From positions 62,001 to 126,000 of the forward strand of contig CBDEVI010000002.1 of the NCBI GenBank assembly GCA_965243625.1: a stretch of 64,000 nucleotides of DNA, in the 5' to 3' direction. A program made the position numbers and the translations under genes. Below are positions 18,328-26,849 of the stretch, piece by piece; position 1 is the first letter of the stretch; each line of letters starts with the position of its first letter. The DNA is from JAJECS01 sp965243625. GTDB taxonomy: Bacteria > Chloroflexota > UBA11872. Below the pieces are notes generated by a model, which was not told the DNA's origin, searched no databases, and worked only from the letters and a program-made list of their open reading frames with translations.

Positions 18328-18450
18328 TCCGTCATTCCCGCGAAGGCGGGAATCCACCCTTCAGTGAACCTGGAGGCTGGTGGGATTCCTCCGACCGTCC
18401 CTCGTCCGGCCGGGTTGTGCAAAGGTCTCTGAAGGCGCGAGTCTAGCGAC
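18328..18450 (+). repeat. Composite dispersed repeat, family C (copy 1)
   Basis: It begins with TCCGTCATTCCCGCGAAGG and CGGGAATCCACCCTTC. A variable centre follows, then TGCAAAGGTCTCTGAAGGCG and AGTCTAGCGAC. The same order recurs at 34962-35083 and 45412-45520, and inverted at 51059-51176. In this copy and the one at 34962 a family A palindrome follows after about 20-25 bp. Confidence 0.75.
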
Positions 18451-18471
18451 GCCAAGCCCAAGAGCCCACGC

Positions 18472-18499
18472 GTAGGGGCGACGCATGCGTCGCCCCTAC
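18472..18499. repeat. REP-like palindrome, family A (perfect, 28 bp)
   Basis: GTAGGGGCGACGCA and its exact reverse complement TGCGTCGCCCCTAC abut without a loop. A near copy lies at 32985-33010. Confidence 0.85.
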
Positions 18500-18527
18500 A
18501 TCTCAAGTCGAAAGTCTCGAAGCGCGG

Positions 18528-19295
18528 CTATGCCTCCGCCGCCACCGGATTCGACAACACACCGCACCCGTCCACGTGCACCTCGACCACGTCGCCCGGC
18601 TTGAGCGCGGTTGTGGACTGCGGGGTGCCGGAGAAGATGACGTCGCCCGGCTCCAGCGTCATGTGCTGCGAGATGAAGCTCAAGGTCGTGTCGATGTCGT
18701 GCACCATGTCGTCCTTGGTGTTGGTTGACTGCACCACCTCGCCGTTGACCAGGGTCTTCAGGTTGATGTCGCGATAGTTCAGCCCGGTGGTGATCCACGG
18801 TCCGAACGGTGAGAAGGTGTCGCCGCCCTTGGCGCGCCACCACTGCACGTCCTTGTCATCGCCGTTTTGCCAATCGCGCTCGCTGACGTCGTTGGCGGGG
18901 CAAATGCCGAGGATGTAGTTCGGCGCGTCGTCCACCGAGACCTTGCGCGCGCGCTTGCCGATGATGACGGCGATTTCGCCCTCGTAGTCGACGTTGACGC
19001 TGCCCGCCGGTATCACGATGTCGTCCCCCGGGTCGATCACCGACGACGGCGGGGCCAGGAAGGGCTGCGGCCGCGTAAACGGCGGACTGTCGCCCAGGTG
19101 GCTGTAAAAGTTCCCGGCGATATTGAGAATCTTGCTCGGCATCGTCGGCGACTTGAGCTTGACGTCGCTCAGCGCGGCGATCGCGCCGGTGCGCTCCAGG
19201 TCGCCGAAGAAGTCGCCCTCGATCTCGGCGACGTTGTCGCCCTCGCGGATGCCGTGCCGAATCTCACCCTGGTATTCGTAGCGAACGAGGTCCAT
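18528..19295 (-). CDS. Fumarylacetoacetate hydrolase family protein
   Basis: With the start at MDLVRYEYQGE (AAAGG lies 9 bases upstream) the protein has 255 residues. It follows the FAH fold: VDYEGEIAVIIGK carries metal-binding glutamates, ILGICPANDVSERDWQ and GDTFSPFGPW frame the active site, and PGDVIFSGTPQST closes it. Family members hydrolyse or decarboxylate beta-diketo acids and sugar-derived keto acids, for example 5-carboxymethyl-2-hydroxymuconate or 2-keto-3-deoxy-L-fuconate. It is followed on the same strand by other catabolic genes, so a carbon-source pathway is likely. Confidence 0.88.
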   Translation of the reverse strand: MDLVRYEYQGEIRHGIREGDNVAEIEGDFFGDLERTGAIAALSDVKLKSPTMPSKILNIAGNFYSHLGDSPPFTRPQPFLAPPSSVIDPGDDIVIPAGSVNVDYEGEIAVIIGKRARKVSVDDAPNYILGICPANDVSERDWQNGDDKDVQWWRAKGGDTFSPFGPWITTGLNYRDINLKTLVNGEVVQSTNTKDDMVHDIDTTLSFISQHMTLEPGDVIFSGTPQSTTALKPGDVVEVHVDGCGVLSNPVAAEA

Positions 19296-19367
19296 GAGCC
19301 GTGCCTTTCGCAGATGGCGTTGCGTCACGCGCAGGATACGCGCTCGCCGCCCGGAGTTGTCGGCGGG

Positions 19368-20321
19368 TCAGTCGCGCGGTAGGGCGTCCGCGCGGCGAAG
19401 GGCGCCGAATACTTCGAGCTGCTGGCGCTCCAGCTTCGTCCAATAGGCCGCGAAATCGACGTCCGACCAGTCGCAGAACCCGCGCCCGGTCTTGAGCCCC
19501 AGGTGTCCCTCGGCCGCCAGGTCGCGGAGTGAGGCGTGCGGCTCCGAGGCGTTCGAAAGGTCCGGCCAAACACGCTCCGCGCCTCTGGTTGTGATGTCTA
19601 GTCCCACGAGATCGCGGTCGCGGATCACGCCCATGAGCGGCATGCGGGGACCGAACGAGAACCCGGCAAGCTCGTCGATGTCCTCGGCGGAAATCACGCC
19701 GCGCTCCACCAGGTCCAGCGCCTCGCGGAACAGCGCCTGGCGCAGGCGGTTGGCCACCTGACCCGGCAGGTCCACGTTGATGCGCACGGGGCGCAGCCCC
19801 GCGCCACGGAGGAGTGCGAGCACCCGCGTGACCGTGGCCTCGGACGTGTGCTCCCCCTTGGTGACCTCGACCATGGGGATGATGTAGGCCGGGCGGAAGA
19901 AGTGGGTGGTGGTGAAACGGTCGGGGCGGTCGGTGGCGTCGGCGAGGACGCGGATCGGGATGCTCGAGGTGTTGGTCGCCAGGATCGTCTCGGGCCGCAG
20001 ATGCGGCGCCAGGTTGCCGTAGACCTCGCGCTTGATGTCGGCGTCTTCGGCGACCGCTTCGATGATGAGATCGGCGGGGGCTAGGGCGGCGAGATCGGTG
20101 GAGGTGCCGATCCGCGGCAGGACCGCGTCCGCCTCCGCCGCGTCCAGCCACTCAAATTCGATCAGCAGGTCGAGGTTCTGGCGAATCTTGGCGCGGGCGC
20201 GGTCGAAGGCCGTGGGGTCGGCGTCCACCATGACCACCGGGTGACCGGCGGCGGCAAACACCTGGGCGATACCGTGGCCCATGAGCCCCGCGCCCAGGAC
20301 GCCAATGGTTTCCGCGCTCAT
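19368..20321 (-). CDS. 3-hydroxyacyl-CoA dehydrogenase (3-hydroxybutyryl-CoA dehydrogenase type)
   Basis: The 317-residue enzyme opens with the NAD-binding IGVLGAGLMGHGIAQVFAAA, then ILATNTSSIPIRVLADAT and TTHFFRPAYIIPMVEV with the catalytic His. The C-terminal helical domain contains GQVANRLRQALFREALDLVE. It oxidises an L-3-hydroxyacyl-CoA with NAD+, or does the reverse. It is the stand-alone two-domain form without a hydratase fusion. It is upstream of the FAH-family gene on the same strand, with 72 bp between. Confidence 0.9.
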   Translation of the reverse strand: MSAETIGVLGAGLMGHGIAQVFAAAGHPVVMVDADPTAFDRARAKIRQNLDLLIEFEWLDAAEADAVLPRIGTSTDLAALAPADLIIEAVAEDADIKREVYGNLAPHLRPETILATNTSSIPIRVLADATDRPDRFTTTHFFRPAYIIPMVEVTKGEHTSEATVTRVLALLRGAGLRPVRINVDLPGQVANRLRQALFREALDLVERGVISAEDIDELAGFSFGPRMPLMGVIRDRDLVGLDITTRGAERVWPDLSNASEPHASLRDLAAEGHLGLKTGRGFCDWSDVDFAAYWTKLERQQLEVFGALRRADALPRD

Positions 20322-20549
20322 TCGGAATGTCTGCTCGCTGCGATCGCGCGCGCCATGCTACTAGGAAACTTCCGATCAGACCCCTTCCTCCTGGAAGGGG
20401 GAAGGTTGGGATGGGGGTCAACGGCTGGTATTCCAGCTGCGGTTTGTTTGGCCACCCTCTGGCGATGCCTGCCAGCACCGCCATCGCGAGGAATTGTCTA
20501 GACCTCGCGTGGAGTGGAAGCCGAATCCGCCGCGAGACCCACTCGGGAC
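20322..20549. other. Intergenic region without a gene
   Basis: A pyrimidine/purine dyad (CCCCTTCCTCC with GGAAGGGGGAAGG, about 20380-20407) resembles the family E repeats. I see no coding frame with family resemblance and no tRNA. Confidence 0.5.
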
Positions 20550-21398
20550 TTAGACCGCCGCAGCGCCGGGCGTGGAGTACTCGGCGATGAACCGCCGCAG
20601 CATCGGGATGGCCGCGGCGATGTCGGCGCGTTCATCGCCCTGACCCTCGTAGACCAGGCTCACCCAACCGTTGTAGGACACGTCTCGCAGCGCGCGGAAG
20701 ATGCGCTCGTAGTCCAGGCTGGTCTCGCGACCGTTGCGCATCTCGTAGATCTTGGCGCGCACGTGTGTGGCCAAGGGCGCGGTCTGCTCGATGCTGGCGA
20801 GATAGTCGAATGCGGCGCGATCGGAGTCTTCGGCATAGCCGCTGGCGCCGGGCGACCCGGCATATTGGCCGCAGTCCAGAACGTGCCCCATATTCCGGTG
20901 GCCAACGTCTGCCAGCATGCGCTGCACGTCGTCTCCCGTGCGCGCGATCTGCCGGTGATTGTGGTTCTGCAGGCTCACCCGCACGCCCAGCTCGGCGCCG
21001 AATGCCGCCGACTGCCGCAGCGCCGCCACGCAGCGCGTCCACCCGGCAGACTCGTCGCCGGGCTCCGCCGCTCCGGCGAAGACCCGCACCTGCGGGGCCT
21101 TGAGCCGAGCCGCCGCGCGGATCCAGCGGTGGGTCATGGCCATCTGCTCGTGCAGGTGATCTTCCGGTCCTGCGTACGTATTTCCGATTGAGACGCACGG
21201 GATCGAGAGCCCGCGCTCGAGACACGCGCCCGCAACTTCGTCGAGCGCGCGATGGTCGTCGGACGGCAATGCACCGGCGTAGAGATCGACGCCGTCGAAG
21301 CCAAAGTCCCTGGCCACGTCGAGAAACGACCAGATGTCCATGGCGCCTGCGGCGAAGGAGCGCTTGAACGAGAGCGATAGCAGGCAGAGTTTCATCAT
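20550..21398 (-). CDS. Sugar phosphate isomerase/epimerase-like TIM-barrel protein
   Basis: The start MMKLCLLSLSFKRS is chosen because AAAGGAA lies about 10 bases upstream, giving 282 residues. The fold is that of xylose-isomerase-like TIM barrels: FGFDGVDLYAG, VRVSLQNHNH (the usual Glu-Asn-His becomes Gln-Asn-His), NMGHVLDCGQYAG (metal Asp), THVRAKIYEM (His) and SLVYEGQG (Glu). It may isomerise or epimerise a sugar or keto-acid. The Gln in place of the first metal-binding Glu is uncommon and could change activity. Confidence 0.8.
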   Translation of the reverse strand: MMKLCLLSLSFKRSFAAGAMDIWSFLDVARDFGFDGVDLYAGALPSDDHRALDEVAGACLERGLSIPCVSIGNTYAGPEDHLHEQMAMTHRWIRAAARLKAPQVRVFAGAAEPGDESAGWTRCVAALRQSAAFGAELGVRVSLQNHNHRQIARTGDDVQRMLADVGHRNMGHVLDCGQYAGSPGASGYAEDSDRAAFDYLASIEQTAPLATHVRAKIYEMRNGRETSLDYERIFRALRDVSYNGWVSLVYEGQGDERADIAAAIPMLRRFIAEYSTPGAAAV

Positions 21399-21467
21399 CG
21401 GGTCAATTCCTTTCTGGCTCGAGTATCGCCCCCGTCGCGGCATCGGGTGGGCATTGCAGCGGTTCGC

Positions 21468-23474
21468 TCATCCGGGAAGCGGCACGCCGACGATCCGCAC
21501 GTTCGAAAACACGACGTAGTCGCGACCCGGATCGACCAGGCCCGTGCAACTTACCGAGAGCTTTGGGTAGTCATATGCGAGGCCATCTGCGACGTAGCGT
21601 TCCTCGTCGTCGATCAAGAGTTGAACCGATCCGGCGTCGTACACAAGAACCAGCGTGTACGACGTTGAATCCGCGGGAATCGCCACGTTCTCGTCGGACG
21701 CCACGACCTCGAGGTGGCCGCCGGTCACCCGGACCCACGTGAACAGCGACCGTTCACCGTTCCACGTGTGGGGCCCCAGATATAGCGTGTCCCGGTTCTG
21801 GAACCCCACGTCGAATACATCGTTGAAGGTGATCACGGCCGCGGCGACGCCAAATGCCTCGATCGTCGTCCCCAAGGCGAAGTTGAGGCTTGCCGTCGCC
21901 AGATTGGATCCGCCGAAGCCATCGCAGCGAACTCGCTCGCTTCGGAACAACAGCTCGGGTTGACCCGGTGGCGGGATATCCGGCGTCGCTTCGCCTTCAC
22001 GCACCTCTTCGAGCCATGCATCGACCAATGCGCGCACCTCGGAACCGGGAATGACGAAGTTCGTGTTCTGGAGCTCGGCGAACCCGGCCACGGATACGCC
22101 GATGACTTGGCCCGACGTCGTGGCGACGGGACCGCCGCTGCTGCCCGGATTCAGCGCGGCGTCGGTTTGGAGATAGCGGACCCCTTCGTTGACGACGCGA
22201 TTGGAAAGGACGCCCGTCGTCACCGTTGGCAGCGGTGGACAGCTGGAGCCGCGCTGGACGAGCGTCACGCTGTAGCCGAGCGCCACAAGCTCGTCGCCGA
22301 CCTGCAGGGCGTCGGAGTCGCCCCAGGTCACCGGAACGTGGCCCTCGTCCGGGACCTTCAGCAGGGCAATATCGCGATCGGCGTCACCCGCCACGATCTC
22401 CGCTTTCGCGATGTAACCCCCTGGGCTCGACACGACGATGCCCTCGGCGTCTTGCACGACATGCCAGTTTGTGACGGCATAGCCGTCGGCGGTGACGAAA
22501 AAGGCCGACCCGCAGCCCTTGTCGGTCTGCACGCGCAGCAGCGACAGCTGCAGGAACTCCGCCGCGTCGGCCACGGTAGGCCCGCGCGGCCCGCGGCGGT
22601 CTTCGAGTCCGAGTTCAAGCCGATCGCCGGCCGCCAGCGGCGCCTCGGGGGCAAACGCCAGGTATTGCTGCCAGGCCCCGTAGGGATAGCGGCTGTCCCG
22701 CACGGTGTCCCCGAGCAAGCGCAGCTTGACCGGCGATCCCGGCGACTCCGGATGGTATTCGAGCACCGCCGCTTGGAAGTACTGGCGAATGCGGTCGTCC
22801 CGCTGCCGGGTGGGGTCGTGCAGCACGGCCTGCGGGTGATCGTCGCGGCGCGCGTCGCTCTTGGGGAAGCCAAACGATTCGACGCCGCCGAGCCGGTTGA
22901 AGAAACCGGCGAAGCCGGTGCGTTCGCCTTCCACCGAGAGGTCGGAAACCTTGTGACCCCAGGGACCGAGCGGCTCGCCGGGGTTGGGATTGGTGAGGTC
23001 CGGCTCGACGCCCTGATCCTCCGAGCCGCCCAACCCGCCGCCCACGTAGTCCCACGCGAGGCGGCGGAGGAACAGGTGGGCGCCCCCGCCGGGCGGCGGC
23101 TGCCAATCCACCACGCCGCGCTGGTAGTACTGCGTCAGCGTTCCGGGCGTCTCCTCGACAATGGCCGAGGTCGGGAATCCCCAGCGCTCCACGCCGCCGG
23201 TTCGCTCGAAGTGCCCGAGAAAACTCGCCGTGAAGCCACGGCCGTCGGCAAACGTTCCCGAAATGTCGGCCACGTTGTGCTCGAGTTCGGGGAAATGCCT
23301 GGCAGCCGCAACCCGTGCGGTGGCAAACCCCGATTCAGCCGCAACCGCCGGCGACGGTACGGCAAGAACTGCCACCGCGATGACAACCGCAAGCACCCGC
23401 GCTGGGGCCTGACCCGCGACCGCCCGCGACGTGTCGACCGGACGTGGAATGACGCGGTACCCCGGGGCGCGCAA
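21468..23474 (-). CDS. Secreted HtrA-like serine protease with FGFP-type repeats and a beta-sandwich tail
   Basis: The 668-residue protein has a signal peptide (hydrophobic stretch about residues 27-44, ending AVAA). Two repeats follow of the form F-x-x-x-GG-V-x-x-(W/F)GFP (HFERTGGVERWGFPTSA and FFNRLGGVESFGFPKSD), each followed by a QYY/QYF-leading segment. The trypsin-like domain has all three catalytic residues: His in YAVTNWHVVQD, Asp in DADRDIALLKV and Ser in LNPGSSGGPVA. No PDZ domain follows; the C-terminal ~170 residues resemble a lectin-like beta sandwich. It should act outside the membrane on damaged or surface proteins. Confidence 0.85.
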   Translation of the reverse strand: MRAPGYRVIPRPVDTSRAVAGQAPARVLAVVIAVAVLAVPSPAVAAESGFATARVAAARHFPELEHNVADISGTFADGRGFTASFLGHFERTGGVERWGFPTSAIVEETPGTLTQYYQRGVVDWQPPPGGGAHLFLRRLAWDYVGGGLGGSEDQGVEPDLTNPNPGEPLGPWGHKVSDLSVEGERTGFAGFFNRLGGVESFGFPKSDARRDDHPQAVLHDPTRQRDDRIRQYFQAAVLEYHPESPGSPVKLRLLGDTVRDSRYPYGAWQQYLAFAPEAPLAAGDRLELGLEDRRGPRGPTVADAAEFLQLSLLRVQTDKGCGSAFFVTADGYAVTNWHVVQDAEGIVVSSPGGYIAKAEIVAGDADRDIALLKVPDEGHVPVTWGDSDALQVGDELVALGYSVTLVQRGSSCPPLPTVTTGVLSNRVVNEGVRYLQTDAALNPGSSGGPVATTSGQVIGVSVAGFAELQNTNFVIPGSEVRALVDAWLEEVREGEATPDIPPPGQPELLFRSERVRCDGFGGSNLATASLNFALGTTIEAFGVAAAVITFNDVFDVGFQNRDTLYLGPHTWNGERSLFTWVRVTGGHLEVVASDENVAIPADSTSYTLVLVYDAGSVQLLIDDEERYVADGLAYDYPKLSVSCTGLVDPGRDYVVFSNVRIVGVPLPG

Positions 23475-23626
23475 AGTCGCCGCCTAGCATGGCGTGGCGC
23501 AACCACGATGTCGAGCGGCCCCGTGCCGCGCCCGGTTGCGCGCGCTGCCGGAGATTCGGTGAGAATGCAACGCCACGGCAATCGCCGGAACCGCCCGAGA
23601 TCGGTGGACGAGATGCGCGAACGAGC

Positions 23627-25372
23627 ATGACGAACAAGGACGCGGCCGATCTGCTGGAAGCCTTCGCGGACGTGCTGGAGCTCCGCGGCGCCAATCAGTT
23701 TCGCGTACGGGCGTTTCGCACGGCCTCGCGCCGGGTGGACGGGCTGACCGTCGACCTGGGCGAGTTGGTCGCCACCGACTCGCTCGAGTCGGTGCCGGGC
23801 ATCGGCAAGGGCATCGCGGGCTTCCTGCGCGAGCTCGTGACCACCGGCCGCGTCGCGGAATACGAGGAGATGCGGGACGAGATTCCGCCCGGCGTCTTCG
23901 ACATGCTGCGAGTGCCCGGCCTCGGCCCCAAGACCGCGGCCACGCTCTACACCAAGCTGGAGATCACCAGCATCGACGAATTGGAAGCGGCGGCGCGGGC
24001 GAACGAGTTGGCGAAGGTGCGCAGCATTGGCGCCAAGCGGCAGGAACGCCTCCTGCGCGAGCTGCAACGCTTCCGCGAACGCACCGCGCGCCACTTGCTG
24101 GGCGACGTGCTGCCGCTGGCGGAGCATCTGGCGGCCCACGTTCGCGCGGCGCCCGGCGTATCCGAGGCGACCTACGCCGGCAGCCTGCGCCGGATGCGGG
24201 AGACCATCGGCGACCTGGACATCCTGGCCGCCGCCGACGACCCGGACCCGGTGATGCGGCACTTCCTCGACCATGAGGCCATTGACGAGGTGCTGGCGTC
24301 GGGCTCGACCAAATCCAGCGTGCTCGTGGCCAACAATCTCCAGGTCGATCTGCTGGTGGTGCCGCCGGCCAGCTACGGCGCGGCACTGGTCTACTTCACC
24401 GGATCGAAGGAGCACAACATCGAGCTGCGGCACCGGGCGCTGGCATTGGGTCTGTCGCTCAACGAGTGGGGCCTGGATGAGGTCGAGACCCAGGCGCGCC
24501 GGCCCGCGCCCAGCGAGGCCGACGTCTACGCGGCCCTCGGATTGCCCGTGATTCCGCCCGAGCTTCGCGAGAGCCGCGGCGAGGTTGCCGCGGCGGCGGA
24601 CGGCGCGCTGCCCGATCTCATCGAGCTGTCCGACATCCGCGGTGAGTTCCACGGGCATTCACTCTGGAGCGACGGCGCGGCGTCGATCGCCGACATGGTG
24701 CAGGCGGCGCAGGCCGCCGGATACGCCTTCATCGGCATCACGGACCACTCGGGCAGCTTGCAGGTCGCCAACGGTCTGTCACCGGAGCGAGTCAGGGCGC
24801 AGCGGGACGAAGTCGAGCAGGCGAGGGCCGATCTCCCCGGGATCCGGGTGCTGCACGGCAGCGAGGTCGAGATCCTGAGCGACGGCGCCCTGGACTACGA
24901 CGACGACCTGTTGGCCGAGCTCGACGTCGTGGTGGCGTCGATTCACAGCAACTTCAACCAGCCGCGCGAAACCATGACGGCGCGGCTGGTCGCGGCGATT
25001 CGCAATCCGCACGTGGACGTGATCGGCCATCCCACGGGGCGCATGCTCGGCTACCGCGACGGCTACGAGTTCGACCTCGACGCGGTGCTCACGGCGGCCG
25101 CCGAAACCGGGACGGCCATGGAAGTCAACGCCTCGCCGGAGCGGCTCGACCTGGACGACGTGATGGCGCGCCGCGCCAAGGAGCTGGGAGTGCCCCTGGC
25201 CATCAACTCCGACGCCCACCGCCCCGAAAGCCTGACCTACATGCGCTACGGCGTCGCCACCGCCCGCCGCGCCTGGCTCACCGCCGGCGACGTGCTCAAC
25301 ACCATGACGCCCGAGGCGTTGACGAAGTGGCTGGGCCAACCGAAGCCGCGGCGCTGGTCGCCGCGGCGCTAG
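23627..25372 (+). CDS. polX: DNA polymerase X family protein with PHP domain
   Basis: The start MTNKDAADLLEAF gives 581 residues, the usual PolX length. The order is an N-terminal 8-kDa-like domain with two helix-hairpin-helix motifs (VPGIGKGIAGF and VPGLGPKTAATL), a Pol-beta palm with GSLRRMRETIGDLDIL (the Gly-Ser and metal Asp pair, about residues 182-197), and a C-terminal PHP exonuclease domain beginning FHGHSLWSDG. Such enzymes fill short gaps in base-excision repair and have 3'-5' exonuclease activity. The upstream in-frame stretch from 23489 is GC-rich and unlike PolX, so I leave it out. Confidence 0.93.
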   Translation: MTNKDAADLLEAFADVLELRGANQFRVRAFRTASRRVDGLTVDLGELVATDSLESVPGIGKGIAGFLRELVTTGRVAEYEEMRDEIPPGVFDMLRVPGLGPKTAATLYTKLEITSIDELEAAARANELAKVRSIGAKRQERLLRELQRFRERTARHLLGDVLPLAEHLAAHVRAAPGVSEATYAGSLRRMRETIGDLDILAAADDPDPVMRHFLDHEAIDEVLASGSTKSSVLVANNLQVDLLVVPPASYGAALVYFTGSKEHNIELRHRALALGLSLNEWGLDEVETQARRPAPSEADVYAALGLPVIPPELRESRGEVAAAADGALPDLIELSDIRGEFHGHSLWSDGAASIADMVQAAQAAGYAFIGITDHSGSLQVANGLSPERVRAQRDEVEQARADLPGIRVLHGSEVEILSDGALDYDDDLLAELDVVVASIHSNFNQPRETMTARLVAAIRNPHVDVIGHPTGRMLGYRDGYEFDLDAVLTAAAETGTAMEVNASPERLDLDDVMARRAKELGVPLAINSDAHRPESLTYMRYGVATARRAWLTAGDVLNTMTPEALTKWLGQPKPRRWSPRR

Positions 25373-25402
25373 GAGAGCCCAAGCGGAGGCCCACGCGTTG
25401 TC

Positions 25403-25585
25403 TCTCCGTCATTCCGGCGGAGGGTGGAATTCAGAGGCCGCGAGGCGCCCGCCCTGTCATTTTGAGCCCTCACCCATGTCATTTCGAGCGAAGCGAGAAA
25501 TCTAAGGGGCGCCGAGCATGCAGAACGCCTTTAGATTCCTCACTGCGTTCGGAATGACAATTCTGTCAGTTCCGTCGCTCTGGCC
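25403..25585 (+). repeat. Composite dispersed repeat, family D (uninterrupted copy)
   Basis: It runs from TCTCCGTCATTCCGGCGGAG through GAGGCCGCGAGGCGCCCGCC, TTTCGAGCGAAGCGAGAAA, CTAAGGGGC and CAGAACGCCTTTAGA to CTCACTGCGTTCGGAATGAC and TTCCGTCGCTC. The copy at 31533-32898 has the same order but is split by the IS5 element, so this one shows the empty site (CTAA at 25502-25505). Confidence 0.8.
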
Positions 25586-25638
25586 TCCTTCTTGATTACT
25601 ACAAGGAGCCTGCCCCGGGCTCGATACGAGGCCGGAAC

Positions 25639-26742
25639 CTAGCAATCCCTCAACCGATCGGGACTGAACGGCTCGATCGGGTATTCGGGATCCTGGCCGG
25701 TCAGCAAGCGAGCCACGATCTGTCCCGTCAGCCAGCTCATGGTGACGCCGTGGGTGTGATGGCCGGTCGCGAGCATGACTCCGCTCCGAGAATCGCGCCC
25801 GATCAATGGCAGGCCGTCCTCGGAATCGGGACGGAATCCGGTCAGAATTCCCGTGAGCGTTCCGTCTGCCAACCCGGGGACTCCTGCCGTGGCGGCGCGG
25901 AGCAGCGACTCGATCGCGCCGGCCCGTACCCGCCGGTCGAAACCCACGCGCTCCTTGGTGGCGCCGAAGATCAGGCGCCCGTCGGATCGCTGGCTCAGCG
26001 TGCCGGCGGGCCGGTGGATGACGTGGCGCGTGCGGAGATTGGGCGCTTCGAAGGTGATGATGTGCCCTTTGGACGGGACGACCGGCACCCACGGCAGCAG
26101 CTCGCGCGCCCAGGGACCCGTGGCCAGCACGACGTGGTCGGCGCTGACCGTGCCGCGCACGGTCCGCACCGCCGCATCGGCGCCGCCTGACAGGGACACG
26201 ACCTCCGCCCCCAGGTGCACGTCCAAGCCCGCCGCCAGGACGGCGCGATGCACGATGGGCGCCCAACGGTGCGTATCGACCTGCCCGTCCGGGTAGATGG
26301 CGGCGCCGGTGACGTCGGGCGCCAGCACCGGTTCGCGGCGGCGAGCTTCGTCCGGTTCGAGGAACTCGACGTCGAAGCCGGCCTCTCGCTGCGCGGCGAC
26401 GCGAACCAGGAGTCGCTCGCGCTCGTCGTCCGTCAGGGCGACGCCCATGGTGGGGCCCGGGAGATAGCCGACCGGAGCTCCGCCGAGCGCCTCCAAGAGC
26501 TCCGCGAATTCGGGGAATCCGTCGCGTCCCGCCAAACGCAGCCGGACCAGCGGCGAGTCTCCGTCGGCATCGTACTGCCCGCAGATCAGCCCCGCCGCCA
26601 CGGACGACGCCTCGCCGCAGATGCGGCCCCGCTCCAGGATGGCCGCCGTGAGCCCCGCCTGACGCGCGGCCAGCGCCACGGCGCAGCCCACGATGCCGCC
26701 GCCCACGATGGCGACGTCCACGTTCCGCAAGTCGTTGCTCAT
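25639..26742 (-). CDS. FAD-dependent DAO-family oxidoreductase (glycine oxidase / amino acid dehydrogenase type)
   Basis: The start MSNDLRNVDVAIVGGG gives 367 residues. The FAD motif VAIVGGGIVGCAVALAARQA is followed by ILERGRICGEASSVAAGLI. Later come DHVVLATGPWARELLPWVPV and the C-terminal GVMLATGHHTHGVTMSWLTG with the closing FAD contacts. It resembles ThiO-type glycine oxidase and other D-amino-acid oxidases, which oxidise amino acids to imines. No thi genes are nearby, so thiamine synthesis is not implied. It lies beside the alpha/beta hydrolase gene on the same strand. Confidence 0.85.
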   Translation of the reverse strand: MSNDLRNVDVAIVGGGIVGCAVALAARQAGLTAAILERGRICGEASSVAAGLICGQYDADGDSPLVRLRLAGRDGFPEFAELLEALGGAPVGYLPGPTMGVALTDDERERLLVRVAAQREAGFDVEFLEPDEARRREPVLAPDVTGAAIYPDGQVDTHRWAPIVHRAVLAAGLDVHLGAEVVSLSGGADAAVRTVRGTVSADHVVLATGPWARELLPWVPVVPSKGHIITFEAPNLRTRHVIHRPAGTLSQRSDGRLIFGATKERVGFDRRVRAGAIESLLRAATAGVPGLADGTLTGILTGFRPDSEDGLPLIGRDSRSGVMLATGHHTHGVTMSWLTGQIVARLLTGQDPEYPIEPFSPDRLRDC

Positions 26743-26849
26743 GCTGCGCAGCCTCCGGGCGGGACCGACCGACGGGATCCCATCGACCACGTCATCGCCA
26801 CAGAAGGTAGGGCCTTTGCATCACAAAGGCCAGCCGCGCGGCGCCTCGT

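Noticed and set aside
18472..18499. Family A hairpins as rho-independent terminators
   Set aside because: No T-run follows on either strand, and copies occur inside a coding region (47337) as well as between genes in any orientation.
23135..24658. A 507-residue minus-strand frame opposite PolX
   Set aside because: It is antisense to conserved PolX motifs and spans the end of the HtrA-like gene; composition is typical of shadow frames.
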